From positions 806,001 through 870,000 of the forward strand of contig JBDWGH010000002.1 of the NCBI GenBank assembly GCA_039975855.1: a DNA stretch of 64,000 bases, given 5' to 3'. The notes under the pieces are model-generated. The model searched no databases. It saw only the letters and a program-made list of their open reading frames with translations, and had not been told where the DNA came from. Each line of letters opens with the position of its first letter. The stretch's first letter is position 1. This DNA comes from Litorimonas sp039975855 (GTDB lineage Bacteria > Pseudomonadota > Alphaproteobacteria > Caulobacterales > Maricaulaceae). Shown in pieces: positions 25,971 through 34,625 of this stretch. The position numbers and the translations under genes were made by a program.

Positions 25971-26851
25971 GTAGCTTCCAAACTTTGAGTAAGTGCTAGA
26001 ATGTCAGAAACGGCCTGATCGTAATCCTTATTCTTCGCCCAGAGCTCCAGTCCAATGGGCCGCGTATACCCACCTGCTCGCACCTGTTGCAGAACAGTTT
26101 TATAATTTACGTCCCCCGTTCCTGGCTGCGCGCGATCCGGCGTATCCGCCAATTGAACATAGCAAATCGTATCAGCATGACGTTTGAGATTGCCGATTAA
26201 TTCTCCTTCATGACGTTGCATATGAAATAAGTCCCAATTCAATTTCATATATGGAGAATTAATTGCGTGCACGATTTCAACTGCATCTGCGCTACCATAA
26301 ATGAAGTGACCAGGATGATTGTAGGGGTTAAAAGGTTCGATCGCGGCAAAGACTTTTGCATCCTCAAATATGGATGCCGCTGCCGCCATATGATCTTGAT
26401 ACGACCTTAGGCTATCGCCTTTTGAAACCCCTTCGACATTTTGGTGCCCAGTCAGTGTTACAATTTCGCACTCCAAAACCTTTGCGTTTTCAACGGCGCG
26501 CTTACAATTTTCTATGAAAACTGAACGAGACTCGGTTAATGCGAGTGGCGGGCTGTCACCGACAATCTGCGCGACCTTTACGCCGGCATCCTGCGCTAAC
26601 TTTGCGAGTTGAGATGCCTTGCGATCCCAACTGTCAATGAACCAAAACTCGACGTGTGAAAAACCGTCTTGTGCGGCTTTGTCAAAACGATCTTCGAAAG
26701 ACAGGGCGTCATACCAACTTTCGACATTCAGAGCGTAGCCCGAAAGTAGCCCTTTTCTATCTTGCATCGATAAATCTGTTTGAGAAGCCGAAGTACATGC
26801 AGCCAGTCCGGCGACACCGACACTTGCTGCTATGGCTTCTCGTCTGTTCAT
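25967..26851 (-). CDS. Tat-exported sugar phosphate isomerase/epimerase-like TIM barrel protein
   Basis: 294 aa. N-terminus MNRREAIAASVGVAGLAAC has a twin-arginine motif and a lipobox (LAAC), so it is probably Tat-exported and lipid-anchored. The remainder is an AP-endonuclease-2-type TIM barrel of the hydroxypyruvate isomerase group: FSHVEFWFID, VTLTGHQNVEGVS, AIEPFNPYNHPGHF (Glu metal ligand), MKLNWDLFHMQRHEG (Asp and His ligands) and IGLELWAKNKD (Glu). Metal-binding residues look intact, so it should be an active isomerase, acting in the periplasm; substrate unknown. It starts 1 bp after the ybaB stop and overlaps ggt by 4 bp, part of the insertion in the dnaX-ybaB-recR operon. Confidence 0.85.
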   Translation of the reverse strand: MNRREAIAASVGVAGLAACTSASQTDLSMQDRKGLLSGYALNVESWYDALSFEDRFDKAAQDGFSHVEFWFIDSWDRKASQLAKLAQDAGVKVAQIVGDSPPLALTESRSVFIENCKRAVENAKVLECEIVTLTGHQNVEGVSKGDSLRSYQDHMAAAASIFEDAKVFAAIEPFNPYNHPGHFIYGSADAVEIVHAINSPYMKLNWDLFHMQRHEGELIGNLKRHADTICYVQLADTPDRAQPGTGDVNYKTVLQQVRAGGYTRPIGLELWAKNKDYDQAVSDILALTQSLEAT

Positions 26852-26852
26852 C

Positions 26853-27176
26853 TTAAAACGGCATCTTCATTCCAGGGGGAAGTTGAATGTCCCCCATAGC
26901 GGATTTCATCGTTTCGGCCTGGGCCTGATCTAATTTGACCTTCGCATCCTGAAACGCCGCAATAATTAGATCTTCGACGACTTCTTTGTCTTCACTTGTC
27001 ATCAAAGACGGATCAATTTCGAGAGACTTCATGTTTCCACCGCCTGCAAGTGTAACTGTCACAAGCCCTCCACCAGAACGACCTATCGCCGTCAAATCTG
27101 CGACCATTTCTTGAGCAGTTTCCATCTTCTTCTGCATGTCTTTCGCCTGTTTCATCAGGCCCATGAGGTCTTTCAT
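26853..27176 (-). CDS. ybaB: YbaB/EbfC-family nucleoid-associated protein
   Basis: 107 aa, the standard size. DNA-binding nucleoid-associated protein with a long N-terminal helix rich in Met, Lys and Gln (LMKQAKDMQKKMETAQEM), then VTLAGGGNMKSLEIDPSLM and DLIIAAFQDAKVKLDQAQAE, the core of the family. It forms dimers that bind DNA nonspecifically, and usually sits between dnaX and recR, as here on the dnaX side (8 bp after dnaX stop). Its stop is 1 bp before the next gene. Confidence 0.95.
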   Translation of the reverse strand: MKDLMGLMKQAKDMQKKMETAQEMVADLTAIGRSGGGLVTVTLAGGGNMKSLEIDPSLMTSEDKEVVEDLIIAAFQDAKVKLDQAQAETMKSAMGDIQLPPGMKMPF

Positions 27177-27184
27177 AGCGTGTC

Positions 27185-28927
27185 CTAATCTTCTTTCGGG
27201 AAATCAGAATGAATAACGTTCTTCGCTCGGTCGCGAATATAAAGCTCTTTAGCTGAGGTCAGCAGAGGGTGCGAAAACGCAGGATGTGCACGGTCTGCCG
27301 CATCTTGTGCGGCAGCGGCCGACTTACGTTGGTGTGAGATCGGATGAGCGCCTTCCTCATCTGAAGGTGAAACAATCCAAAGATCACCCGTCATTTCTTG
27401 GAGCGCCGAAACAATCTTCCCTATGAGCTGGTTTTGCCGCGGATCAATAATATTTACGCTAATCGCGCCGCGTTTAAAACTCACAAGGCGGACATAGCGC
27501 TCCAAATCGGATTTCAGCTTAATTTGTGTATCAGGCAGGGCCTTCACAAAATCCTCGAAACTCCCAATCTCAACAGCGGGTTTTTCTGGGATGACGGGTT
27601 GAGGTGCCTCCAATGCCGCGCTTGGCGCAGATGTAGACGAGTTCGAAACCGCCTGTGTTGAAACCGCAGACACAGAAGACGCCCCTCCGCCGACAACGGG
27701 CGACATGATCGGCAATCCCGGGCCGCCATCATCTTGATCTTTGCGCGCTTGAGCAATGATGGCTGCAGCGAGTTCGGGCGGCGGCATTTGCCCAGCCAAG
27801 CTCAACTTCAATAACGCCATTTCTGCAGCGGCCAAAGGTGCGGGGGCTTGGCGAACATCATTATAGGCGGCGCTGAGAACCTGCCAAAGCCGAGTCAATT
27901 GCCCAACAGATTGCGTCGTTGACAATTCGCGTAATCGCGTGGCTTGATCAGGCGCCATTTCAAATTCCGCCAGATCACCCAACGTCTTTGCACGGCTGAC
28001 CTCGTGGCAAACATCCAGTAAATCGCGCATAACGACTGACGGGTCTGCACCGTCATCATATTGGGCACGCATTTCGAGCAAAGCCCCTTTGGTGTCGCCG
28101 CTCGCCGCCATAGAGAATAGATCGAGGATACGCAGACGGTCCGCCAATCCAAGCATGGTCCGAACTTGCTCACCCGTTACTTCTTCACCGTCTAGACCTG
28201 CTTGGACGATCGCCTGATCAAGCAGCGACAACCCATCGCGCACAGAGCCTTCGGCAGCGCGAGAAATCATGGCGAGGCCCTCGTCCGAAATCTTTACGCC
28301 TTCTTTTTCGCAGATGCCTCGTAAATGCTCTGCTAATATACCGGCATCAACGCGCCGCAGATCAAATCTCTGACAACGAGACAAAACCGTAATGGGAACT
28401 TTGCGAATTTCGGTTGTTGCAAAGATAAATTTTGCATGGTCTGGCGGCTCTTCCAATGTTTTCAGCAGTGCATTAAATGCCCCCGCCGACAACATGTGAA
28501 CCTCATCGATTATGTAAACCTTATAGCGTGCCGTAGCAGGGGCATAACGAACGCCGTCCAACAGCTCGCGCATATTTTCAACGCCTGTTCGTGACGCCGC
28601 ATCCATCTCCAACACGTCCATATGGCTGCTAGTCATGATGAGTTCGCAATGATCACCACGTTCGGACAGATTAACACTCGGACCATCAATGGTATCGGTC
28701 TGATAGTTCAGGGCGCGCGCCAACAGCCGGGCCGTCGTCGTTTTGCCAATACCGCGAACGCCTGTGAGCATAAAAGCGTGGGCCACGCGGTTCGCCTCGA
28801 ACGCATTTTTGAGCGTCGTCACCATCGCGTCTTGACCGATCATGTCCTCAAAGGTCGAGGGTCGGTACTTCCGGGCTAGAACCTGATAAGATTCTTGCTC
28901 ACCAAACATGGAGGCTGTGTCGCTCAT
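27185..28927 (-). CDS. dnaX: DNA polymerase III subunit gamma/tau
   Basis: Clamp-loader ATPase of the replisome. 580 aa. The N-terminal AAA+ module is intact: LARKYRPSTFEDMIGQDAMV, Walker A GVRGIGKTTTARLL (about residues 55-68), Walker B YIIDEVHML, sensor 1 TTEIRKVPITVLSRCQRF. The usual four-Cys zinc module is mostly lost, leaving one Cys (ERGDHCELIM), as in other alphaproteobacteria. Domain III and a Ser/Ala/Pro-rich linker (about 400-460) precede the C-terminal tau-type domain. I did not see an A-rich slippery site for a programmed shift, so a short gamma form is unsupported. First gene of dnaX-ybaB-TIM-ggt-recR. Confidence 0.96.
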   Translation of the reverse strand: MSDTASMFGEQESYQVLARKYRPSTFEDMIGQDAMVTTLKNAFEANRVAHAFMLTGVRGIGKTTTARLLARALNYQTDTIDGPSVNLSERGDHCELIMTSSHMDVLEMDAASRTGVENMRELLDGVRYAPATARYKVYIIDEVHMLSAGAFNALLKTLEEPPDHAKFIFATTEIRKVPITVLSRCQRFDLRRVDAGILAEHLRGICEKEGVKISDEGLAMISRAAEGSVRDGLSLLDQAIVQAGLDGEEVTGEQVRTMLGLADRLRILDLFSMAASGDTKGALLEMRAQYDDGADPSVVMRDLLDVCHEVSRAKTLGDLAEFEMAPDQATRLRELSTTQSVGQLTRLWQVLSAAYNDVRQAPAPLAAAEMALLKLSLAGQMPPPELAAAIIAQARKDQDDGGPGLPIMSPVVGGGASSVSAVSTQAVSNSSTSAPSAALEAPQPVIPEKPAVEIGSFEDFVKALPDTQIKLKSDLERYVRLVSFKRGAISVNIIDPRQNQLIGKIVSALQEMTGDLWIVSPSDEEGAHPISHQRKSAAAAQDAADRAHPAFSHPLLTSAKELYIRDRAKNVIHSDFPKED

Positions 28928-29068
28928 GAAACAGATATAGGCGGACCAAAGCAGGATGGGAAGCTAAAGGCATGTACCGTCCACAGCTTAGCGGGAGGCC
29001 GCTATGCAAATTTGGGAAATTGACGTGGAGAGTGACAGCGATAGGGTCATTCATGACAGGAGGCTTAA

Positions 29069-30493
29069 ATGGCACGTCATAATTACAAATTCCGGCCTAC
29101 CCCCAAATGGGAGGACGGGAAATTTGTTCCATCCTCTCCCGTCCCAATGCCAAAGCCCTTGGATGAATGGTCCAAATTGGACATGTTTGATTCAATCATT
29201 GCAATGAGCAGAAACCCAATACTCGCGACAACCAAGGCATCGATGACGCGAGAAGATGCCATGAGCACTGCTTTGGGTCAGACTGTTTTTGTCGCCACAT
29301 CACCTGAAGCCATTCAACATATTTTCATCAAAAATGCCGCCAATTATGCCATGCACCCAGTTCGGCAATCCCTATTAAAGCCAGCGCTAAACGAAGGCCT
29401 CCTCGCGGCCGAAGGTGACGTCTGGAAGCGGGCCCGGCGCGCGCTCTCGCCAATATTTACCCCTCGTCATATCGGGGAATTTCCAACACCGATGAGGAAT
29501 GTGACAGAGGCACTTTTGGAGAGTGTTTTTCCGAAAGACCAGATTGTCGAAACCGACGAAGCTTTTTTAAAGTTAGCCTATGCCGTTTTATCCGAGACAC
29601 TATTTTCGGGTGAAATTGATGAAAACCTAGATGAGGCTTTGCGCGACATCGCAACCTTTATGAACACGTTAGGAAAGCCCGATCCGCTTGATTTGTTAAA
29701 CGCACCCGATTGGTTACCGCGTATTACGAAAATTGGGTGGCAAAAATCTGTAAACCGGATGCGGACCAATGTACGCGAGCTGGCTTTAGATCGACGGGCC
29801 CGAATCGAAAAAGGCGAAGTTGTCAAAGACGATTTTCTGACGCTGCTTCTAACAGCAAAAACTGAAACGGGAGAAAACCTTTCGGACGAGCAAGTCGAAG
29901 ATCAAATTATGACCTTTATTGGCGCCGGACATGAGACGACCTCTCGTGCGCTAACTTGGCTAAGTTATCTATTATCCCAAGACACAGCTGCCCGCGATCG
30001 TATGGAGGCAGAGATTGATGCTCTGGATATGAATCTTCCTACAAAAAAATGGATTGATCATATCCCCTTTGCCATGGCGTGTTTCAATGAAGGTATGCGG
30101 CTTTACCCTCCTGCACCACTTATCTCTCGAGTGGCAATCTCTGACGATGAAATCGACGGGCAAATCGTTCCAAAGGGTGCGACGACTTTCATCAATCTTT
30201 GGGCTTTGCATCGCCATCAAAACCACTGGGATAAGCCGGATGCGTTTGATCCAGACCGTTTCACGGGTGATCGTGCCAAGGGTATTGGACGTTTTGATTT
30301 CCTTCCCTTTGGCGTGGGACACCGCGTTTGTATTGGCCAACGTTTTGCGTTGCAGGAAGCAGCTGTCATGATGGCAGTCATGTTCCGCAAGATACGATTG
30401 CATTGGATAGAAGAGGAAACCCATCCTTGGCCACTTATGCGCATAACAACTCGACCAGAGAACCCTCTAAAAATGCGAGTTGAATGGCGTTGA
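29069..30493 (+). CDS. cytochrome P450
   Basis: Heme-thiolate monooxygenase, 474 aa, no membrane anchor, so soluble. Motifs in order: I-helix GAGHETTSR (about residue 292), K-helix ExxR in NEGMR, the PERF-like DPDRF, and the heme ligand Cys in FLPFGVGHRVCIGQRFA (about residue 424). The sequence is of the E-class (CYP4/CYP102-like) pattern rather than the short class I bacterial type, so fatty acids or alkanes are possible substrates; this is only inference. AGGAGG is five bases before the ATG at 29069. No ferredoxin or reductase gene is adjacent. Not obviously in an operon: divergent from dnaX and followed by the SRP RNA on the other strand. Confidence 0.94.
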   Translation: MARHNYKFRPTPKWEDGKFVPSSPVPMPKPLDEWSKLDMFDSIIAMSRNPILATTKASMTREDAMSTALGQTVFVATSPEAIQHIFIKNAANYAMHPVRQSLLKPALNEGLLAAEGDVWKRARRALSPIFTPRHIGEFPTPMRNVTEALLESVFPKDQIVETDEAFLKLAYAVLSETLFSGEIDENLDEALRDIATFMNTLGKPDPLDLLNAPDWLPRITKIGWQKSVNRMRTNVRELALDRRARIEKGEVVKDDFLTLLLTAKTETGENLSDEQVEDQIMTFIGAGHETTSRALTWLSYLLSQDTAARDRMEAEIDALDMNLPTKKWIDHIPFAMACFNEGMRLYPPAPLISRVAISDDEIDGQIVPKGATTFINLWALHRHQNHWDKPDAFDPDRFTGDRAKGIGRFDFLPFGVGHRVCIGQRFALQEAAVMMAVMFRKIRLHWIEEETHPWPLMRITTRPENPLKMRVEWR

Positions 30494-30549
30494 GCTAGTC
30501 GGTCGGTCCGCTTCGCTATTTTCCAAAAACTAGTAGTGAAAGAGAAAGT

Positions 30550-30643
30550 GGAAGACCGGATCCTGACCCAATAAAGACTCGTTACGGCTGCTGCGTTCCC
30601 GCCCTGACCGGGTTGGCGAGGATGTTGTCCAGGCCGACCTTCC
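30550..30643 (-). ncRNA. ffs: SRP RNA (4.5S type, small bacterial)
   Basis: On the minus strand the conserved SRP tip is present: GGTCAGGGCGGGAACGCAGCAGCC (30609-30586). This is the asymmetric loop and GGAA tetraloop-type hairpin bound by Ffh. The 5' end GGAAGG pairs with the 3' end CTTCC to close the helix, giving about 94 nt. The ends are estimated from this pairing, from a promoter ending 7 nt upstream, and from T-rich sequence just after. It acts with Ffh/FtsY in co-translational membrane targeting. Confidence 0.93.
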
Positions 30644-30650
30644 GAGGCGC

Positions 30651-30679
30651 GATGTAGTCTGTCAAAAGACTTTGCACAA
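30651..30679 (-). promoter_or_regulatory. promoter of the SRP RNA gene
   Basis: Minus strand: TTGTGC (30679-30674), 17-bp spacer, TACATC (30656-30651), then 7 bases to the inferred SRP RNA 5' end at 30643. Confidence 0.6.
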
Positions 30680-30691
30680 GGGATGCTCGCA

Positions 30692-30720
30692 TAAAAAACC
30701 CGGCCACAAAGGCCGGGCTT
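30692..30720 (-). terminator. rho-independent terminator of the outer-membrane protein gene
   Basis: Minus strand: CCCGGCC-TTTGT-GGCCGGG followed by TTTTTT, 25 bases after the stop of the gene at 30745. Strong intrinsic terminator; it separates that gene from the SRP RNA. Confidence 0.9.
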
Positions 30721-30744
30721 CCAAATCCACTCTTAGCAACTAAC

Positions 30745-31269
30745 TTAGAACTTACGAACGTAGGTGATCGCATAAGTCTCCGCTGTACCAGAAAAATCAG
30801 CGCCATTAATGTTATTGTCTTCACTGTCCAGGAACGTCACATCCGCCCGTAATCCATTCACGCTATCGAACATATACTCGACACCGCCACCAAATGCGAA
30901 ACCATCAACGTCCAAGCTTTCGTCAATACCAGTTCCATCAACGCCAAACTGCGTGAAATGGTATCCACCTCTCGCAAATACGCTGAACTGCTCGCTTAGT
31001 GGAAGCGAGCCGCGAACAAATGCTGCAAAACTATTATCTACGCCAACATCAAATCCTGCGACATCGTCGTCGATAACACCAAAACTACCCTGACCTTCAA
31101 CAGAGAAGTTTTCTGAGATTTGATAGCCCAAACGGGCGGTGACGTTGTAGCTATCGAATTCAACAGCCTCCGCACCAATGTTTCCGTAAACACCGCTATC
31201 TTGGGCTTGAGCAGACGCAGCAAAACCTGTGAGAGCTGTTGCAGCAAGAGCAATTTTCAAAAACTTCAT
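30745..31269 (-). CDS. outer-membrane beta-barrel protein
   Basis: 174 aa with a signal peptide (MKFLKIALAATALTGFAASAQA) and the alternating pattern of an 8-strand OmpA-like/Opa-type barrel: VYGNIGAEAVEFDSYNVTARLGYQISENFSVEGQGSFG, then FAAFVRGSLPLSEQFSVFARGGYHF and FAFGGGVEYMF. It ends TYAITYVRKF: a terminal aromatic residue, the classic BAM signal. Probably a porin-like or structural OMP. Upstream is AAGGAATATAAA-ATG, a good SD. A strong terminator follows its stop. The upstream region (31270-31516) holds its promoter and that of the divergent nudC. Confidence 0.9.
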   Translation of the reverse strand: MKFLKIALAATALTGFAASAQAQDSGVYGNIGAEAVEFDSYNVTARLGYQISENFSVEGQGSFGVIDDDVAGFDVGVDNSFAAFVRGSLPLSEQFSVFARGGYHFTQFGVDGTGIDESLDVDGFAFGGGVEYMFDSVNGLRADVTFLDSEDNNINGADFSGTAETYAITYVRKF

Positions 31270-31516
31270 TTTATATTCCTTTACTTAAAACCGCCGCAAA
31301 AATGTCACTTAGGGGGATACGACGGTATTTCGTGTGACGACGCATGACGTCGGGAGAGCAGAAGATTTTCGCAAGCCTGAAGTTCCGTTCCAGATACACA
31401 CAATCCAAATTCGTGATAAATTTGGCACAGTTTCTGACGTGGCTGTCACATTCATGACACAACGATGAACAGAAGCTCGTCAAAATTACGGTTTGATTTC
31501 AGACGCGACAGGTACC

Positions 31517-32434
31517 ATGTCGGGCCACATGACCGATATTATTGCTGACATCCCTATTCCTTTCGCCGGAGATGTTCTGGATTACGCCGAGAATGAGCGT
31601 AGCCCTGAACAATTACAGGCGCTTCTAAGCAAGACCTCGGCACGTGCCATTCTTCTTTTTAAAGGCCGAGTCGGGATTGGTGACGGCGGACGCCCTCACC
31701 GTATTCACCCATCCGATTTGGTCGGACATGATATTATGGCACCAGGACCTGTCTTTCTGGGGCTGGAAGGAGAAAGACCGATTTTCGCATTCAGCGTCGC
31801 GAAACCCGAAGCCTTCATGCCAGAAGAGAACTTTGTCTCGCTGCGCGGTGTAGGAGGTAATTTGCGTCCGACGGATTTGGCGCTTGCGGGCCGCGCGAAA
31901 TCGCTCTTCGCCTGGCATCATGTGGAAAAACACTGCGTGTCATGCGGCGGAAAGACTGTTGCCCGTGACGGCGGCGTCAAACAACAATGTACGGGCTGCG
32001 GCGTAGAGAGCTTCCCGCGCGTTAGCCCCGTTGCCATTATGCTGGTGACTGACGGAGATCGAGTGTTATTGGGCCGCGGTCCCGGTTGGCCTGACGGATT
32101 TATGTCGGCATTAGCCGGGTTTATATCACCTGGTGAAAGCATTGAAGACGCGGCGCAACGCGAAGTCATGGAAGAAGCTGGGATTAAAACAAAAAACCCA
32201 CGTTACGTATTCTCCCAACCTTGGCCATTTCCAGCTCAGTTAATGATGGGCTTGATTTTGGAAGCTGTGACTACAGAAATCACGATTGATCCAAAAGAAC
32301 TGGAAGACGCCAAATGGTTCACAAGGGACGAAGTGCTAGCCGTATTCGAAAAACGTGGTCAGGCCTTTATGTATCCTCCACGCCAAACAATCGCGCATCA
32401 ACTGCTGCGGCATTGGCTGGCTGAAACCGCCTAA
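31517..32434 (+). CDS. nudC: NADH pyrophosphatase (NAD+ diphosphatase)
   Basis: Nudix hydrolase that cleaves NADH to NMNH and AMP, and in some bacteria decaps NAD-RNA. From the ATG at 31517 it is 305 aa. Motifs: zinc ribbon CVSCGG...CTGCG (about residues 140-162), the Nudix box GFISPGESIEDAAQREVMEEAGI (about 198-220), and the NudC signature SQPWPFPAQLMMG. The frame extends to a TTG at 31493; 31517 has an AGG about six bases upstream, and 31529 is another option. It overlaps the convergent YHS gene by 4 bp. Confidence 0.94.
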   Translation: MSGHMTDIIADIPIPFAGDVLDYAENERSPEQLQALLSKTSARAILLFKGRVGIGDGGRPHRIHPSDLVGHDIMAPGPVFLGLEGERPIFAFSVAKPEAFMPEENFVSLRGVGGNLRPTDLALAGRAKSLFAWHHVEKHCVSCGGKTVARDGGVKQQCTGCGVESFPRVSPVAIMLVTDGDRVLLGRGPGWPDGFMSALAGFISPGESIEDAAQREVMEEAGIKTKNPRYVFSQPWPFPAQLMMGLILEAVTTEITIDPKELEDAKWFTRDEVLAVFEKRGQAFMYPPRQTIAHQLLRHWLAETA

Positions 32435-32892
32435 TCAGCTTTCAACACGGGCCAGCGCTCATCCGCAGACTGAATGAATTTTGCGCGTTTTTTGTTCCAA
32501 CGACGTTTTATGCGTGCGTTATAGTTGAAAAACAGTCGGCCATCTTCGACGTGCCAATGTTCCGGATTTCCGGGGGCCAACTTACCTTTGGCAACGGCCC
32601 AAGCGCAATATCCACCATATTGTGGCGCAAACAGGTCCGGATTCGTCAGAAATAAATCCTTATTCGCCTGGCTAAAAAAGAACCAGTCGGCCCCTTCATA
32701 GCGGGTCGAGAATTCTAATTTGCCCTGCTGGGGCTTACCGGAGAAAAAGGTGACAACATCATACCCATCCGCCGCGATATTATCGCGCCAATTGGTATAA
32801 ACCGCGTCAGGTGCCGCCGATGCAGCGATGGGAGACAATAAGAGCCCTGCCCCCAAAATCGCTGTAAAAATTCGTTTTATCATGATCGCCAT
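32431..32892 (-). CDS. exported YHS-domain family protein
   Basis: 153 aa with a signal peptide (MIKRIFTAILGAGLLLSPIAASA). The mature part matches the YHS/YHS-like family: DGYDVVTFFSGKPQQGKLEFSTRYEGADWFFFSQANKDLFLTNPDLFAPQYGGYCAWAVAKG, where the Tyr-Cys and conserved aromatics usually bind a metal. It is commonly found near periplasmic metal or redox proteins; its exact function is unknown. Two in-frame ATGs (32892 and 32883) are close; neither has a strong SD. It is upstream-linked to the prephenate dehydratase gene on the same strand (27 bp). Confidence 0.85.
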   Translation of the reverse strand: MAIMIKRIFTAILGAGLLLSPIAASAAPDAVYTNWRDNIAADGYDVVTFFSGKPQQGKLEFSTRYEGADWFFFSQANKDLFLTNPDLFAPQYGGYCAWAVAKGKLAPGNPEHWHVEDGRLFFNYNARIKRRWNKKRAKFIQSADERWPVLKAD

Positions 32893-32919
32893 ATAAGAAG
32901 CCTATGCCGCCTCCACAAT

Positions 32920-33765
32920 TCACGCCTTTGCGAGACGCATGTCATCCATAGGGTAGGTTCCAAGATGGGTGATATTCTCTGAGAAAAACGCGAGTTCCTC
33001 CAAAGCATTTTTCATTGCAGGGCTATCAATATGCCCTTCTACATCCGCATAGAACTGCGCCGCCGTAAAAGATCCGCCGACCATGTAGCTCTCCAGCTTG
33101 GTTAGGTTTAACCCGTTGGACGCAAAGCCGCCCAGAGCTTTGTAAAGCGCAGACGGTACAGAGCGAACCTTAAATACAAAGGAACTGACGCTGGGCACAT
33201 CAATTTCTGGTATAATCGGCGCATCAGCCAAGACGATAAAACGAGTGGTATTGTGGGAGGCATCTTCAATATCCTCGGCCAATATATCTAAGCCATAGGT
33301 TACCGCAGAGAGGCGTGAGGCCACCGCCGCGACAGATGTGTCGTTACCAGCCGCAACTTTGCGCGCTGCGCCAGCGGTATCTACATCGGCGATCGCGTCT
33401 ATGCCATGCTCAGCTAGGAATTTTCGAACCTGACCCAATGCCATATGATGTGACCGGGCACTCCGAATATCGGACAAAGCCGCGCCCTTCACGCCTAAGA
33501 GTTGATGATGTACGGGTAGGTAACGTTCGCCAATGATATGCAATCCGCCTTCAGGTAGCAGGTGATAAATATCCGACACGCGGCCAGCCACTGTGTTTTC
33601 AACGGGAATCATGGCGCAATGCGCCTCGCCCGAACGAACTTGAGCAAAGGCCTTGGCAAAACTCTGGCAGGCCAAAGGTTCATGATCCGGATAAAACTGC
33701 GAGCAAGCCAAGTGGGAATAAGCCCCTGGTTCGCCCTGATAGACGATTTTTTGCGTCATTTTCAC
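32920..33765 (-). CDS. pheA: prephenate dehydratase
   Basis: Converts prephenate to phenylpyruvate in phenylalanine synthesis. 281 aa, monofunctional, no chorismate mutase domain. It has the periplasmic-binding-like catalytic fold: IVYQGEPGAYSHLA, MIPVENTVAGRVSDI, and the key NTTRF motif (HNTTRFIVL, about residue 186). A C-terminal ACT domain follows (VPSALYKALGGFASNGLNLTKLESYMVGGSFTAAQFYADVEGH), usually binding Phe for feedback; the ESRP motif reads ESYM here, so regulation may be changed. Start ATG at 33765 (MKM). Confidence 0.94.
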   Translation of the reverse strand: MKMTQKIVYQGEPGAYSHLACSQFYPDHEPLACQSFAKAFAQVRSGEAHCAMIPVENTVAGRVSDIYHLLPEGGLHIIGERYLPVHHQLLGVKGAALSDIRSARSHHMALGQVRKFLAEHGIDAIADVDTAGAARKVAAGNDTSVAAVASRLSAVTYGLDILAEDIEDASHNTTRFIVLADAPIIPEIDVPSVSSFVFKVRSVPSALYKALGGFASNGLNLTKLESYMVGGSFTAAQFYADVEGHIDSPAMKNALEELAFFSENITHLGTYPMDDMRLAKA

Positions 33766-33942
33766 TGCCTAGTCTAACTCAACGCGGTTTTGCGTTATTC
33801 TTCCGTGTATAAACCTCTCGCGACGCTTCGCCGCAAGGTGTTTTCTATTTGCAATCGCGCTACATATTTATATGACATGGCCCAAATGGTTGGGCCATAT
33901 GATAAGGTTTTGACCGCGTAAAGATTTAGGCAGGATTTCGTC

Positions 33943-34569
33943 ATGGACGATTTAGGTTTTAACAAAATTGCAGGCGCTGTGCTCGCCACAGGTTTGGGTT
34001 TCATGCTTCTTATGAAACTTCCGGGCGTGGTCATGGGCCATGAAGGCGAAGCGATCGCTTATAAAGTCGGCGCATTTGAAGTTGCTGCAGGCGGTGAAGA
34101 GGAAATCGATCTCCCGTTCCCGCAAGCCGATTGGATTGCCGCGATGGACGAAGCCAAAGGCGCAAAGGTCTTCAAAAAGTGTAAGTCTTGCCACAACGTT
34201 GATGTTGGCGGAGCAAATGGAACTGGCCCAGCGCTTTACGGTGTTGTCGGAAACGATGTGGCCTCCCATGATGGTTATAGCTATTCAGCTGCTCTGACAG
34301 GCCTTGGAGGTGAATGGACTTATGAAGCCTTGGATGGATATCTGACAAAACCGAGCGCATACGCACCCGGAACAAAAATGAACTTCGTTGGCTTGAAAAA
34401 AGCTGAAGATCGTGCCGCGGTTATTCAATACCTACGCCTTGCCGATCCTGCACCTTCGCCGCTACCAGTTGCTGCATCGTCAGAGGTCGAAAGTGAAATC
34501 ATTGTCGAAGCGCCTGATCTGGAAACAGAAGTTGTCATTGAAGAACCTTCGGTCGACCCGACGGAATAA
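33943..34569 (+). CDS. membrane-anchored cytochrome c (c2/CycM type)
   Basis: 208 aa. N-terminal uncleaved signal anchor (about residues 7-30), then a class I c-type domain: KCKSCH heme-binding motif (CxxCH, about residues 80-84), GPALYGVVGNDVA, and the distal Met ligand in PGTKMNFVGLKK. A Pro/Glu-rich acidic tail of about 40 residues follows (ASSEVESEIIVEAPDLETE...). It would carry electrons between the bc1 complex and a terminal oxidase at the outer face of the inner membrane, as CycM does. Monocistronic: a clear terminator follows 22 bases after the stop. Confidence 0.94.
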   Translation: MDDLGFNKIAGAVLATGLGFMLLMKLPGVVMGHEGEAIAYKVGAFEVAAGGEEEIDLPFPQADWIAAMDEAKGAKVFKKCKSCHNVDVGGANGTGPALYGVVGNDVASHDGYSYSAALTGLGGEWTYEALDGYLTKPSAYAPGTKMNFVGLKKAEDRAAVIQYLRLADPAPSPLPVAASSEVESEIIVEAPDLETEVVIEEPSVDPTE

Positions 34570-34591
34570 GTATCAGACAAAACCGAAATTT

Positions 34592-34617
34592 AGCCCGCGC
34601 TATGCGGGCTTTTTTTT
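34592..34617 (+). terminator. rho-independent terminator of the cytochrome c gene
   Basis: AGCCCGC-GCTAT-GCGGGCT then a T-run (TTTTTTT). It lies immediately before the end of the convergent NlpC/P60 gene. Confidence 0.92.
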
Positions 34618-34625
34618 AGGGAATT

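Noticed and set aside
27600..27720. Possible programmed frameshift in dnaX for a gamma form
   Set aside because: No A-rich slippery heptamer or following hairpin seen in the linker region.
29004..29207. Short ORF with GGGAGG before it, overlapping the P450 start
   Set aside because: It has a good SD, but its C-terminal half lies out of frame within the P450 gene and shows no family. A leader peptide is possible but unsupported.
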